Source: Paenarthrobacter nicotinovorans
GTDB taxonomy: Bacteria; Actinomycetota; Actinomycetes; Actinomycetales; Micrococcaceae
Length of the DNA: 64,000 nucleotides
Assembly (NCBI RefSeq): GCF_007670255.1
Contig: NZ_SZVS01000014.1
Location: 1 to 64,000, forward strand
Reading direction: 5' to 3'
The notes below the pieces were generated by a model. It did no database searches. It had not been told where the DNA came from and was given only the letters and a program-made list of their open reading frames with translations. Of the stretch, positions 1 to 9,079 are shown piece by piece. Each line of letters opens with the position of its first letter. Positions within the stretch are counted from its first letter, which is position 1. Made by a program: the position numbers and the translations under genes.

Positions 1-230
1 CCGAACAACCGGGCATCCGCCACAGCAGCACCCCGCAAACCGGCCAACGCCTCCACCGCATCATCAAGGAAAGCGCCCACCTCCAGGAGTGAGGCCACGT
101 CCAGGGCCGCAGGCCTGGGTCTGGCACCTGGACCCGGTCGACGCGTGGTGTCTTCCAGGGAAGGGAAGGACTGGTGGGGCGCGTCGGGCACGTTGGCCTG
201 ACGTCTAAACACCTGCCCGCTTGTTCCCAT
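1..230 (-). CDS. DUF222/HNH-endonuclease-type protein, N-terminal part (cut by window edge)
   Basis: A minus-strand frame opens with ATG at 228-230 and stays open to the left edge, giving about 76 residues. The first 40 residues are polar and Pro/Arg rich. They are followed by an alanine/leucine-rich helical stretch containing SLLEVGAFLDDAVEALAGL and then GAAVADARLF, in the style of the N-terminus of DUF222 (13E12-repeat) proteins, which usually carry a C-terminal HNH nuclease domain. A stop at 243-245 in the same frame fixes the upstream limit. No strong ribosome-binding site is visible. The family call rests on composition and remembered resemblance; the HNH domain lies outside the window. 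Confidence 0.5.
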   Translation of the reverse strand, partial: MGTSGQVFRRQANVPDAPHQSFPSLEDTTRRPGPGARPRPAALDVASLLEVGAFLDDAVEALAGLRGAAVADARLF

Positions 231-362
231 ACCAAAAGCCTGTCACCGCCCGGCAACAGTTATCAGTCCCCGACCTCCCTATGTGGAAAACCCGCAAAAT
301 ATCTCGAGCGCAGGGATTAGATGGCACGGAAGTACCAGCCCATCCCGGGGCCCCCACGTCAG

Positions 363-1052
363 TCAGTCCGATGTCAGCGCCGCATACGCCATCTGCTCAA
401 GGATCGGCCGGGCCGACTTCGCTGCGATCTTCCTGCCATGCTGGCGCACCGAGTGCGGCGTGGAGTTGATCAGGCCGAAGGCGGCGTGTGCCCGGACGCG
501 GAGTCCGGAGGGATCTTCCCCGTCGTGGATGCGCGACAGGACATCAACCCAGGTCTCCACATAACTGCGCTGCAGCGACCTCACTTCTGCTTGGTCGGTG
601 GCGCTGAGGCTGCTGAAGTCCCTGTCCTGAACGCGGATGACATCGGGATTGCTCAAGGCAAAGTCCACATGGAACTGGATAAGGCCTTTCAGGGCGGACA
701 GGGGATCGCCGGACTCGGACACTACGCGCAATCCGCCGGCCAGCAAGTCACGGCTGACGCTGAGGAGCAGTTCGCCGAGTACCGCCTGTTTACCTGGAAA
801 GTGACGGTATACGGCCGGGCCGCTGACACCGGCGGCAGCCCCAAGATCCTCCAGGGACACCCGGCTGAACCCGTTGTCGGCGAAGAGGCCTGCAGCAGCC
901 GACAACAGCGCCAACCGGCGAAGCTCTTTTGCTTGGCTTCGTTGGGTAGTGGTGGCACGGGGGCCTTCGATGTTTGCTTCCGGGCCTGCTGTCACGTTGT
1001 CCTCCTTGGTGCTGATGCCGGCAAGTGGGCCACGGCCTGTTGTGCTGGACAT
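363..1052 (-). CDS. TetR/AcrR-family transcriptional regulator
   Basis: About 229 residues from ATG 1050-1052; a GTG at 1053-1055 is the alternative start. After a roughly 40-residue polar leader the protein has the TetR helix-turn-helix: LLSAAAGLFADNGFSRVSLE, then AAGVSGPAVYRHFPGKQAVL. A long ligand-binding helical domain follows. It is transcribed away from the acyl-CoA carboxylase operon starting at 1135, and the M. tuberculosis accD1/accA1 locus also has a neighbouring TetR gene, so it probably controls that operon and itself. The ligand is unknown but could be a branched-chain acyl-CoA. The long N-terminus suggests the true start could be further in. Confidence 0.85.
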   Translation of the reverse strand: MSSTTGRGPLAGISTKEDNVTAGPEANIEGPRATTTQRSQAKELRRLALLSAAAGLFADNGFSRVSLEDLGAAAGVSGPAVYRHFPGKQAVLGELLLSVSRDLLAGGLRVVSESGDPLSALKGLIQFHVDFALSNPDVIRVQDRDFSSLSATDQAEVRSLQRSYVETWVDVLSRIHDGEDPSGLRVRAHAAFGLINSTPHSVRQHGRKIAAKSARPILEQMAYAALTSD

Positions 1053-1055
1053 CAC

Positions 1056-1134
1056 AGTTAATAAAGACTAACCTAAATTTCAGTTACGTGGCACTAACCG
1101 AAATGGCTTGTAACAGGGAATGGAACAGGGGTCG
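1056..1134. promoter_or_regulatory. Divergent control region between TetR gene and acyl-CoA carboxylase operon
   Basis: This short AT-richer gap separates the divergent starts. The heptamer ACTAACC occurs twice, at 1067-1073 and 1093-1099, 26 bp apart. GTTA at 1057-1060 and 1083-1086 forms inverted pairs with the TAAC inside the first heptamer. Such arrays are plausible TetR binding sites. The operator role is inferred; no single convincing -35/-10 pair stands out. Confidence 0.4.
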
Positions 1135-2745
1135 ATGGAGACAATTGCCAGCCTGAAGGGCGCCGCGACCGGCACCTTCGAGGCCAACGAACGGGCGCAA
1201 CTGGCTCTGGTGGAGGAATTGAGGGGCCGATTGGCGGAAGCGGCTCTAGGCGGACCCGCGAAGTCCCGCGAGCGGCATCTCGCGCGGGGCAAGCTTCTGC
1301 CCAGGGAGCGCATAGATTTCCTCCTGGATGAGGGCAGTCCTTTCCTTGAGATCGCACCACTGGCCGCCAACGGCATGTACAACGACGATTCACCAGGTGC
1401 CGGCGTGATCGCGGGCATCGGGCTGGTGCACGGACGCCATGTCCTCGTCATCTCCAACGACGCCACGGTCAAGGGGGGCACCTACTATCCCATGACCGTG
1501 AAAAAGCATCTCCGGGCCCAGGAGATCGCGTTGGAGAACAAGCTGCCGTGCATCTACCTGGTCGATTCCGGGGGAGCGTTCCTGCCCAAGCAAGACGAGG
1601 TTTTCCCCGATAAGGAGCACTTCGGGCGGATCTTCTACAACCAGGCAAGGATGTCGGCGGCCAAGATTCCGCAGATCGCCTCCGTGATGGGTTCATGCAC
1701 TGCCGGCGGGGCCTACGTCCCGGCCATGAGCGACGAAACGGTCATCGTACGGAACCAGGGAACCATCTTCCTTGGCGGTCCGCCGTTGGTTAAAGCCGCC
1801 ATCGGGGAGATCGTCACCGCGGAGGAACTGGGTGGCGGTGACGTGCATTCGCGTATATCCGGAGTCACCGACCACCTGGCCGAGAATGACCAGCACGCGC
1901 TGGAAATCGTGCGGGACATAGTGGCGACGTTGCCGAAGCCGGCGCAGCCGGCCTGGGAAACGCTCGACGTCGTCCTGCCGCCCGTCGTCGAGCCTTCAGA
2001 GCTTTACGGTGTGGTTCCGGTGGACGTCAACGCCCAATATGACGTCCGCGAGGTGATCGCCAGGATTGTCGATGGGTCCGAATTCCATGAATTCAAAAAG
2101 AACTACGGCACCACCCTGGTGACCGGCTTCGCGCATTTGCACGGCCACCCCGTGGGCATCGTGGCCAACAACGGGGTCCTTTTCAGCGAATCGTCGCTCA
2201 AGGGCGCCCATTTCATCGAGTTGTGCGACCAGCGCGGCATCCCCCTGATTTTCCTCCAAAACCTTTCCGGCTTCATGGTGGGCAAGGACTATGAACAGGG
2301 CGGTATCGCAAAGAACGGCGCCAAGATGGTCACCGCCGTGGCGACTGCCCGCGTGCCCAAGTTGACGGTGGTCATTGGCGGGTCGTTCGGAGCCGGCAAC
2401 TACTCGATGTGCGGCCGGGCCTACTCGCCACGCTTCCTGTGGATGTGGCCGGCAGCCCGCATCTCCGTCATGGGCGGAAACCAGGCCTCAAGTGTCTTGG
2501 CCACCGTCAAGCGGGACCAATACGAGGCAGCTGGGGAGGAATGGTCGGCTGAGGACGAGGATGCCTTCAAGGCCCCCATCAAGCAACAGTACGAAGACCA
2601 GGGAAGCCCGTACTACTCCACCGCCCGGCTGTGGGATGACGGCATTATCGACCCCGCCGACACCCGAAGGGTCCTCGGAATGGCCCTTGATGTCGTCTCC
2701 CGCCAACAACTGTCCGAGACCTCCTTCGGCCTCTTCAGGATGTAG
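1135..2745 (+). CDS. accD1: Acyl-CoA carboxylase beta subunit (methylcrotonyl-CoA carboxylase type)
   Basis: Carboxyltransferase subunit that moves CO2 from carboxybiotin to an acyl-CoA, probably 3-methylcrotonyl-CoA in leucine catabolism. From ATG 1135 (AGGGG five bases upstream) it has 536 residues, typical for MCC-beta. An ATG at 1120 is in frame but its purine-rich sequence is too close. The N-terminal half has [18 protein letters not shown] and VDSGGAFLP, then [16 protein letters not shown], the crotonase-fold acyl-CoA site. The C-terminal half has SGFMVG and [20 protein letters not shown], typical of MCC-beta rather than propionyl-CoA carboxylase. The biotin-carrying partner begins two bases after the stop. 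Confidence 0.9.
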   Translation: METIASLKGAATGTFEANERAQLALVEELRGRLAEAALGGPAKSRERHLARGKLLPRERIDFLLDEGSPFLEIAPLAANGMYNDDSPGAGVIAGIGLVHGRHVLVISNDATVKGGTYYPMTVKKHLRAQEIALENKLPCIYLVDSGGAFLPKQDEVFPDKEHFGRIFYNQARMSAAKIPQIASVMGSCTAGGAYVPAMSDETVIVRNQGTIFLGGPPLVKAAIGEIVTAEELGGGDVHSRISGVTDHLAENDQHALEIVRDIVATLPKPAQPAWETLDVVLPPVVEPSELYGVVPVDVNAQYDVREVIARIVDGSEFHEFKKNYGTTLVTGFAHLHGHPVGIVANNGVLFSESSLKGAHFIELCDQRGIPLIFLQNLSGFMVGKDYEQGGIAKNGAKMVTAVATARVPKLTVVIGGSFGAGNYSMCGRAYSPRFLWMWPAARISVMGGNQASSVLATVKRDQYEAAGEEWSAEDEDAFKAPIKQQYEDQGSPYYSTARLWDDGIIDPADTRRVLGMALDVVSRQQLSETSFGLFRM

Positions 2746-2747
2746 CC

Positions 2748-4913
2748 ATGACAACGCCAACAACCAGCACCCTGCCCCGTACCGCGGCAAAACCTTTCAG
2801 CGCCGTCCTTGTGGCCAATCGCGGGGAGATCGCCTGCCGGGTGATCAGCACGCTCAAAGCAATGGGTATCCGCTCCGTTGCCGTCTACTCGGACGCGGAT
2901 AAAGACGCCAAACACGTGGCGCTGGCCGATACCGCAGTCGCGATCGGCGGCACGGCTCCCTCGGAAAGCTACCTCAAGATCGACGCCATCATTGACGCCT
3001 GCCATCGCAGCGGCGCCCAGGCAGTACATCCCGGTTACGGCTTCCTGTCCGAAAACGTGGAGTTCGCCAAGGCGCTTGATGCTGCGGGGATCACCTTCAT
3101 CGGCCCGGGCATCGGCGCCATCGAAGTCATGGGCGACAAGATCCGTTCCAAGAACCACGTAATGGCCTACGACGTCCCGTGCGTGCCCGGAATTGCCCGG
3201 CCCGGCCTTACCGACCAGCAACTGATCGAGTCAGCACCCGACGTCGGATTCCCGTTGCTCATCAAGCCATCGGCAGGTGGCGGCGGTAAAGGCATGCATG
3301 TGGTCGAACGCCTCGAGGACATGGCTTCCATCCTGCAAACAGCCAGGCGCGTGGCTGCTTCGGCGTTCGGGGACGACACCCTCTTCTTGGAGCGCCTGAT
3401 CCGGACCCCCCGCCACATCGAGGTCCAGGTGCTGGCTGACAGCCACGGCAACGTCATTCACCTCGGCGAGCGTGAGTGCTCCCTCCAACGTCGGCACCAA
3501 AAGGTCATCGAGGAAGCCCCATCGGCACTCTTCGAATCACTGCCGGACGGCGCCGTTCAGCGGGCGCGGATCGGCGAGGCAGCCTGCAATGCCGCGCGCT
3601 CGGTCAATTACAGCGGTGCGGGAACCGTGGAGTTCCTGGTGTCGGATGAGAACCCCGACGAGTTCTTCTTCATGGAGATGAACACACGGCTGCAGGTGGA
3701 GCACCCGGTTACGGAGATGGTCACCGGGATCGATTTGGTCGAATGGCAGGTGAGGATCGCCGCCGGCGAGATGCTCACGGTGGCGCAGTCCGACGTCGAA
3801 CTTAAAGGCCACGCGGTCGAGGCGCGCGTCTATGCAGAGGTGCCGGAGCGGAACTTCATGCCCTCCATGGGCCGCGTCGTGGCGCTGGCCGAACACGGGG
3901 CCGGCGATCCCGGCGTGACGGGGGTGCAGCAGGGCCAGGCAAACGTGCGGGTCGACTCGGCCATGCGCGAGGGACTGGATATCACCGGCGATTACGATCC
4001 CATGCTGGCAAAGGTCATCTCCTGGGGCGCGGACCGCGCCGCCGCGTTGGACACCCTCGATGCCGCGCTTGGACGCTACACACTGCTGGGCGTCGACACC
4101 AACGTGGAGTACCTGCGACTGCTGATCAACGACCCTGAGGTGCGCAAAGGCCACCTCGACACCGGCCTCATCGAACGCAAGCTGGCGTCCATGCAGTTCA
4201 GGCATCCCGGAGACCCGGAAATGACCGCGGCAGCCATCGCACTTTGGCTTGAGCGCACAGGCTCGCCGTCCGCGGGCGACGCCTGGAGCGCACCGGACGC
4301 CTGGCGTGTGGGGGCTCCCGCTGCGTGGACGGCCACCCTCGGTCTTCCCGGCGGTTCGGCCGCTGCCGTATTCATCACGGACCGCCATGGTTTCGTCACG
4401 GCAACCGTCGACGGCGGAACCCCGGTCGCCGTCCGGCTGGCCGGCAGGACTGCGGACAGCATCGTCCTGGAGTTCGACGGCGCCCCGGTCACCTACGCGG
4501 TTGGCGTTGCTCCCGGTGAGCGCGGCGGAATCCGTGAGCTTTTCCTGGGAAACAACGGGTGGTCATGCCGCTTGGAGGTCCTGGACCGCGCCGAACGCCT
4601 GCGCCGGATGCTCGCCGGTATCCAGCGCGTCGAAGGAGCAGCCGATCCCGAAGTGCGCTCGCCGATGCCGGGGACGGTCGTGTCCGTCTCCGTCAAGGAC
4701 GGTGATGCCGTGGAAGAGGGACAAGTCCTCCTGGCCGTCGAAGCCATGAAGATGGAGCACCAGTTGGTGGCATCCGTCGCGGGCAGGGTCCACCTGACCA
4801 GCAAAACAGGCGACCTGGTCAAAGCTGACCAGGTGCTCGCCACCATTCACGTAGAAGGGGCCGCTGAAGAACCGGCGGCCGGAAACCCCACAGACGAGGA
4901 AGTCCCAGCATGA
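2748..4913 (+). CDS. accA1: Acyl-CoA carboxylase alpha subunit (biotin carboxylase + biotin carrier)
   Basis: 721 residues forming the biotin carboxylase and biotin-carrier chain that works with the preceding beta subunit. The N-terminal biotin carboxylase domain starts with VLVANRGEIACRVI near residue 20. The ATP-grasp glycine loop KPSAGGGGKGMHV begins at about 174, and FMEMNTRLQVEHPVTE lies near 310. The middle is the linker domain of MCC-alpha-type chains. The C-terminal biotinyl domain has EAMKM with the biotinylated lysine at residue 668. The gene ends in an ATGA overlap with the acyl-CoA dehydrogenase, so the two are translationally coupled. Confidence 0.92.
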   Translation: MTTPTTSTLPRTAAKPFSAVLVANRGEIACRVISTLKAMGIRSVAVYSDADKDAKHVALADTAVAIGGTAPSESYLKIDAIIDACHRSGAQAVHPGYGFLSENVEFAKALDAAGITFIGPGIGAIEVMGDKIRSKNHVMAYDVPCVPGIARPGLTDQQLIESAPDVGFPLLIKPSAGGGGKGMHVVERLEDMASILQTARRVAASAFGDDTLFLERLIRTPRHIEVQVLADSHGNVIHLGERECSLQRRHQKVIEEAPSALFESLPDGAVQRARIGEAACNAARSVNYSGAGTVEFLVSDENPDEFFFMEMNTRLQVEHPVTEMVTGIDLVEWQVRIAAGEMLTVAQSDVELKGHAVEARVYAEVPERNFMPSMGRVVALAEHGAGDPGVTGVQQGQANVRVDSAMREGLDITGDYDPMLAKVISWGADRAAALDTLDAALGRYTLLGVDTNVEYLRLLINDPEVRKGHLDTGLIERKLASMQFRHPGDPEMTAAAIALWLERTGSPSAGDAWSAPDAWRVGAPAAWTATLGLPGGSAAAVFITDRHGFVTATVDGGTPVAVRLAGRTADSIVLEFDGAPVTYAVGVAPGERGGIRELFLGNNGWSCRLEVLDRAERLRRMLAGIQRVEGAADPEVRSPMPGTVVSVSVKDGDAVEEGQVLLAVEAMKMEHQLVASVAGRVHLTSKTGDLVKADQVLATIHVEGAAEEPAAGNPTDEEVPA

Positions 4914-6091
4914 GCACCTCCGACCTCAACAGCACTTTCGGACTCACCGAGGAGTACCAGGACCTCAGCAATTCGGTCCGTGAGTTTGCCGATGAAGTGG
5001 TGGCTCCAGTGTCCGCGAAGCACGACGAAGAGCACAGCTTCCCCTATGACGTGGTGAAGCAGATGGGGGAGATGGGCCTCTTTGGCCTGCCTTTCCCGGA
5101 GGAGTACGGCGGCATGGGCGGAGACTATTTCGCCTTGGCCCTCGCCCTTGAGCAACTTGGCCGAGTGGACCAATCGGTGGCCATCACCCTGGAAGCGGGG
5201 GTCTCGCTGGGGGCTATGCCCGTATACCGGTTCGGCACCGAGGCCCAGAAGGAGCAGTGGCTGCCCCAACTGGCATCCGGCCGCTCGTTGGCGGGTTTCG
5301 GACTGACCGAGCGGGAGGCCGGCTCCGACGCCGGGGGCACCAAGACCCAGGCCCGCCTGGAAAACGGCGAGTGGATCATCAACGGCAACAAGGAGTTCAT
5401 TACCAACTCCGGTACGGACATCACCACCTTGGTCACGGTAACGGCAGTAACAGGCCACAAAGAGGGCGCCGATGGCAGCACCCGGAAGGAAATTTCCACC
5501 ATCCTGGTACCCACTGACACACCCGGCTTTACTGCCGAAAAGCCCTATAACAAGGTCGGCTGGAACGCCTCAGACACCCACCCCTTGACCCTGGACGACG
5601 TCCGGGTTCCTGAAGCAAACCTCTTGGGCCAGCGTGGTCGTGGCTATGCCAACTTCCTCTCAATCCTGGACGAGGGCCGCATTGCGATCGCAGCCCTGGC
5701 CACTGGTGCCGCCCAAGGCTGCGTCGATCTGTCGGTGAAGTACGCCAAGGAACGCAGTGCTTTCGGACAGAACATCGGCAAGTACCAGGCCATCCAGTTC
5801 AAGATCGCCCGCATGCAGGCGAGGGCCCATACAGCGCGTCTTGCCTATTACGATGCGGCCTCCAGGATGCTTGCGGGCAAGCCGTTCAAGACCGAAGCGG
5901 CCATCGCTAAGATGGTCGCAGGCGAGGCAGCCATGGACAACGCGCGGGACGCCACCCAGGTGTTCGGAGGCTATGGCTTCATCAACGAATTCACGGTGGC
6001 ACGCCATTACCGCGACTCCAAGATCCTTGAAGTCGGGGAGGGCACCACCGAGGTCCAGTTGATGCTGATCGCGCGCGAACTGGGTCTGTAA
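4910..6091 (+). CDS. Acyl-CoA dehydrogenase, probably for isovaleryl-CoA or another short branched acyl-CoA
   Basis: 393 residues, the usual size for an FAD-dependent acyl-CoA dehydrogenase that introduces the alpha-beta double bond. The sequence shows [15 protein letters not shown] and the FAD-contact stretch [10 protein letters not shown], then [16 protein letters not shown] and the C-terminal GEGTTEVQ. The glutamate of that EGT motif sits where most acyl-CoA dehydrogenases keep the catalytic base, whereas mammalian isovaleryl-CoA dehydrogenase uses another position. Context next to methylcrotonyl-CoA carboxylase favours isovaleryl-CoA. The closest mycobacterial positional counterpart is fadE19. 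Exact chain preference is inferred. Confidence 0.88.
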   Translation: MSTSDLNSTFGLTEEYQDLSNSVREFADEVVAPVSAKHDEEHSFPYDVVKQMGEMGLFGLPFPEEYGGMGGDYFALALALEQLGRVDQSVAITLEAGVSLGAMPVYRFGTEAQKEQWLPQLASGRSLAGFGLTEREAGSDAGGTKTQARLENGEWIINGNKEFITNSGTDITTLVTVTAVTGHKEGADGSTRKEISTILVPTDTPGFTAEKPYNKVGWNASDTHPLTLDDVRVPEANLLGQRGRGYANFLSILDEGRIAIAALATGAAQGCVDLSVKYAKERSAFGQNIGKYQAIQFKIARMQARAHTARLAYYDAASRMLAGKPFKTEAAIAKMVAGEAAMDNARDATQVFGGYGFINEFTVARHYRDSKILEVGEGTTEVQLMLIARELGL

Positions 6092-6129
6092 CCTCACGTT
6101 GTATCGGCAGTGGCAGGGAAGGATCAAGG

Positions 6130-6915
6130 ATGATTGACAAGGTTGTTGCCAGCGCCTCGGAAGCGGTGAAGGACATTCCGGACGGTGCCTCCTTGGCTGT
6201 GGGCGGTTTCGGCCTGTGCGGGATTCCGGTCTCGCTCATCGAGGCCCTGCACCGGCAAGGAACCACCGACCTGGAAACGGTGAGCAACAACTGTGGTGTC
6301 GACGATTGGGGCCTCGGCATCCTCCTCAAGGACGGGCGTATCCGCCGCACCATCAGCTCCTACGTCGGCGAGAACAAGGAGTTTGCCAGGCAATACCTGG
6401 CCGGGGAACTGGAAGTGGTCCTCACACCGCAGGGCACGCTGGCCGAAAAGCTGCGTGCCGGCGGCGCCGGTATCCCAGCGTTCTACACGAAGGCAGGTGT
6501 CGGAACGCAGGTGTCCGAGGGTGGCCTTCCGCAAAAGTACGACGCCGATGGAACAGTTGCGATCGCGTCGGCACCTAAAGAGGTGCGGACGTTCAACGAC
6601 GGCGACTACGTGCTCGAAGAGTCCCTGACCCCGGATTTCGGTTTGGTGCATGCCTGGAAGGGTGACCGCCACGGCAACCTTGTTTTCCATGCGACAGCGA
6701 TGAACTTCAATCCTCTGTGCGCCATGGCGGCCCGGCTGACCATTGCCGAGGTCGAGGAACTCGTGGAGCCGGGCGAACTGGATCCGGAGCACATCCACAC
6801 TCCCGGAATCTTCGTCCAGAGGGTGGTGCTGGCCGGGAATGGCGAGAAACGGATCGAAAAACGCACGGTGGCGTTGACACCGACGACCAGCGGGCAGACG
6901 GGAGCGCGAGGATGA
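6130..6915 (+). CDS. scoA: 3-oxoacid CoA-transferase subunit A
   Basis: 261 residues, the alpha chain of a family I CoA-transferase. The N-terminus has the glycine-rich GGFGLCGIP loop, followed by [16 protein letters not shown] and the [15 protein letters not shown] segment typical of succinyl-CoA:3-oxoacid CoA-transferase A chains. It starts 38 bases after the dehydrogenase with a GGAAGGA-type site, and its stop overlaps the start of subunit B (ATGA). Expected role is activating acetoacetate released by the lyase at the end of the operon. Another short or dicarboxylic acid such as itaconate is also possible. Confidence 0.9.
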   Translation: MIDKVVASASEAVKDIPDGASLAVGGFGLCGIPVSLIEALHRQGTTDLETVSNNCGVDDWGLGILLKDGRIRRTISSYVGENKEFARQYLAGELEVVLTPQGTLAEKLRAGGAGIPAFYTKAGVGTQVSEGGLPQKYDADGTVAIASAPKEVRTFNDGDYVLEESLTPDFGLVHAWKGDRHGNLVFHATAMNFNPLCAMAARLTIAEVEELVEPGELDPEHIHTPGIFVQRVVLAGNGEKRIEKRTVALTPTTSGQTGARG

Positions 6916-7664
6916 CCGACAACAGCTACCACGACATCCCGCCCCGCCCCGAAGCCGTGCGGCACGAATACCGGCGGGCCGACGTCGACCATCACGAGGC
7001 CAAAGGCTGGACCCGCAACGAACTGGCGGCCCGCGTCGCCCGGGAACTGGTCAACGGCCAGTATGTGAACCTCGGTATCGGGATGCCAACGCTCATCCCG
7101 AATTACATTCCGGACGATGTGGAGGTAATCCTCCACTCCGAGAATGGAATCCTGGGCGTTGGCCCGTATCCTGCCGAGGACAAGATTGACCCGGACCTTA
7201 TTAACGCCGGCAAAGAGACCGTCACCACGAACCCGGGTGCTGCCTTCTTCGACTCTGCGGCCTCGTTCGGCATGATCCGCGGCGGACATGTCGATGTGGC
7301 TGTCCTCGGCGCCATGGAGGTGGCAGCGAACGGCGACCTCGCCAACTGGATGGTCCCCGGCAAAATGGTCAAGGGCATGGGAGGTGCCATGGACCTCGTG
7401 TTCGGTGCCAAGAAGGTCATTGTCATGATGGAACACGTGGACCGGAACGGCAGGCCGAAGATTGTCCAGGACTGCACGCTTCCGCTCACCGGAAAGGGAT
7501 GCGTGGACCGGATCATTACCGACCTGGCGGTGATCGACGTCGTCAAGGACGAAGGCAACCCGCGGCTGGTGCTGCGCGAACTGGCACCGAACGTCACCCT
7601 CGACGATGTCTTGGCGGCTACGGGTGCCGAGCTGTTCGAAGAGGACCAGGAGCTCACTGTATGA
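6912..7664 (+). CDS. scoB: 3-oxoacid CoA-transferase subunit B
   Basis: 250 residues from the ATG overlapping the subunit A stop; a longer upstream frame is only the overlap with subunit A. It carries [13 protein letters not shown] and [11 protein letters not shown], which contains the catalytic glutamate that forms the enzyme-CoA thioester. [10 protein letters not shown] and [18 protein letters not shown] follow, as in SCOT beta chains. Its last codons overlap the next gene in another ATGA, continuing the chain of translational coupling. Confidence 0.92.
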   Translation: MTDNSYHDIPPRPEAVRHEYRRADVDHHEAKGWTRNELAARVARELVNGQYVNLGIGMPTLIPNYIPDDVEVILHSENGILGVGPYPAEDKIDPDLINAGKETVTTNPGAAFFDSAASFGMIRGGHVDVAVLGAMEVAANGDLANWMVPGKMVKGMGGAMDLVFGAKKVIVMMEHVDRNGRPKIVQDCTLPLTGKGCVDRIITDLAVIDVVKDEGNPRLVLRELAPNVTLDDVLAATGAELFEEDQELTV

Positions 7665-8158
7665 CGCGGGTCGTGGAACAGCGGGGCCTCTATTTCGACG
7701 AACTGGAAGAAGGCGTGATTTACGCCCACAGGCCGGGCCGCACGGTGACGGAGACGGACAATGTCCTCTTTACCACCATGACCATGAACACCCAGGCACT
7801 TCATCTGGACGCGGCGTGGAGCTCCACCCAACCGTTTGGGCAGCGGCTCATGAATTCGATGTTCACCTTATCCACTGTGGTGGGTCAGTCAGTCACCCAG
7901 TTGACCCAGGGCACCATCATCGCCCAGTTGGGGCTGACGGATGTCACCTTTCCGCACCCGCTGTATCACGGAGATACGCTGTACACGGAAACGGTGGTCA
8001 CTGGAAAGCGTTTGTCTTCGTCCCGGCCCGGTCAGGGTGTTGTCACCATGCAGCACACCGGCCGCAACCAGGACGGAACAGTGGTGGCACTAGCCACGCG
8101 AACCTGCCTGATGTGGACCAAGGAAGCGCACGCGGCAACCGTTTCGGAACATCAGTAG
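7661..8158 (+). CDS. MaoC-family (R)-specific enoyl-CoA hydratase
   Basis: 165-residue hot-dog-fold protein read from ATG 7661, overlapping the previous stop. [20 protein letters not shown] at the N-terminus and the [17 protein letters not shown] segment are typical of single-domain MaoC dehydratases. At the position of M. tuberculosis Rv2499c, it would hydrate 3-methylglutaconyl-CoA to (R)-HMG-CoA, or itaconyl-CoA to citramalyl-CoA. The fold call is firm; the substrate comes from operon context. Confidence 0.82.
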   Translation: MTRVVEQRGLYFDELEEGVIYAHRPGRTVTETDNVLFTTMTMNTQALHLDAAWSSTQPFGQRLMNSMFTLSTVVGQSVTQLTQGTIIAQLGLTDVTFPHPLYHGDTLYTETVVTGKRLSSSRPGQGVVTMQHTGRNQDGTVVALATRTCLMWTKEAHAATVSEHQ

Positions 8159-8178
8159 GCCCAGCAGCGAGGAAATCC

Positions 8179-9021
8179 ATGCACTCTCCCTTCACCATGG
8201 GCCCAGCCCTTCTCTTCTGCCCTGCCGACCGTCCGGAGCGGTACTCGAAGGCCGCGGACCGCTCGGATGCGGTCATCCTGGACTTCGAGGACGCCGTCGC
8301 TCCCGCAGACAAGGAGCGCGCCCGTGATGCTGTCCTGGAACAGGCCGGAGCAGAAGGATTGGACCCGAGCCGTACCATCGTCCGGGTAAATCCCGTGGGT
8401 ACTCCCGAATTCGACCTCGATCTTCGGGCTTTGGAGAAGACACCGTATCGGACCGTCATGCTGGCCAAAGCCGAGAGCGCGGAGCAGCTGCGGGCTTTGG
8501 CTGGGTTCAGTGTGATCGCACTCTGCGAAACAGCAGCCGGGATTGTCAATGCATCCGCGATAGCCGCCGAACCGAATGTTTCAGCCCTGATGTGGGGTGC
8601 GGAGGACCTGCTGGCGTCGCTGGGCGGGCTCTCCAGCAGGAACGACGACGGCGGGTACCGGGCCGTCGCACTGCACGCACGGTCCGCTGTGCTGCTTGCC
8701 GCCAAAGCCGCAGGCAAGGAAGCCATCGACGCGGTGTACGTGAACATTCCCGACCTCGACGGACTCAAGGAAGAGTCCCGCGATTCCGTGGCCAGCGGTT
8801 TCGGAGCCAAGGCGTGCATCCATCCGAACCAGGTCGCCGTGGTCCGGGAAGCCTATGCCCCCGCCCCCGAAGCCATTGCCCACGCCACGGAACTCCTGGA
8901 AGCAGCTGCTTCGGCGGGCACAGGCGTCTTCCAGTTCAAGGGCAAGATGATTGACGGGCCCATCCTGAAGCATGCGGAGGCCACACTCCGCAGGGCCGGC
9001 CACCCGCGAGTTGGCAGTTAA
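8179..9021 (+). CDS. citE: CitE-like HpcH/HpaI aldolase (probable HMG-CoA / citramalyl-CoA lyase)
   Basis: 280 residues from ATG 8179, 20 bases after the hydratase. The TIM-barrel CitE family is seen in LLFCPADRPERYSKA, the metal-site segment VILDFEDAV, the catalytic segment IALCETAAG, MWGAEDL and GAKACIHPNQV near the C-terminus. A citrate lyase complex (citF, citD) is absent, so this is a stand-alone lyase. Its M. tuberculosis counterpart Rv2498c has been reported as a lyase for (R)-HMG-CoA and citramalyl-CoA, which fits the neighbours. The stop codon lies inside the left arm of the terminator palindrome. Confidence 0.85.
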   Translation: MHSPFTMGPALLFCPADRPERYSKAADRSDAVILDFEDAVAPADKERARDAVLEQAGAEGLDPSRTIVRVNPVGTPEFDLDLRALEKTPYRTVMLAKAESAEQLRALAGFSVIALCETAAGIVNASAIAAEPNVSALMWGAEDLLASLGGLSSRNDDGGYRAVALHARSAVLLAAKAAGKEAIDAVYVNIPDLDGLKEESRDSVASGFGAKACIHPNQVAVVREAYAPAPEAIAHATELLEAAASAGTGVFQFKGKMIDGPILKHAEATLRRAGHPRVGS

Positions 9022-9060
9022 TGACAATGTTTCCCCACAACATTGTCATTAACTGCCAAC
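9010..9060. terminator. Perfect 22-bp inverted repeat between convergent operons
   Basis: Arms 9010-9031 and 9039-9060 are exact reverse complements around a 7-base loop. The stem is only moderately GC rich, lacks a clear U tract and includes the citE stop codon. It lies between the convergent leucine and sugar operons, so a bidirectional terminator is the simplest reading. Confidence 0.75.
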
Positions 9061-9079
9061 TCGGCGGGAGTTTGAGGAC

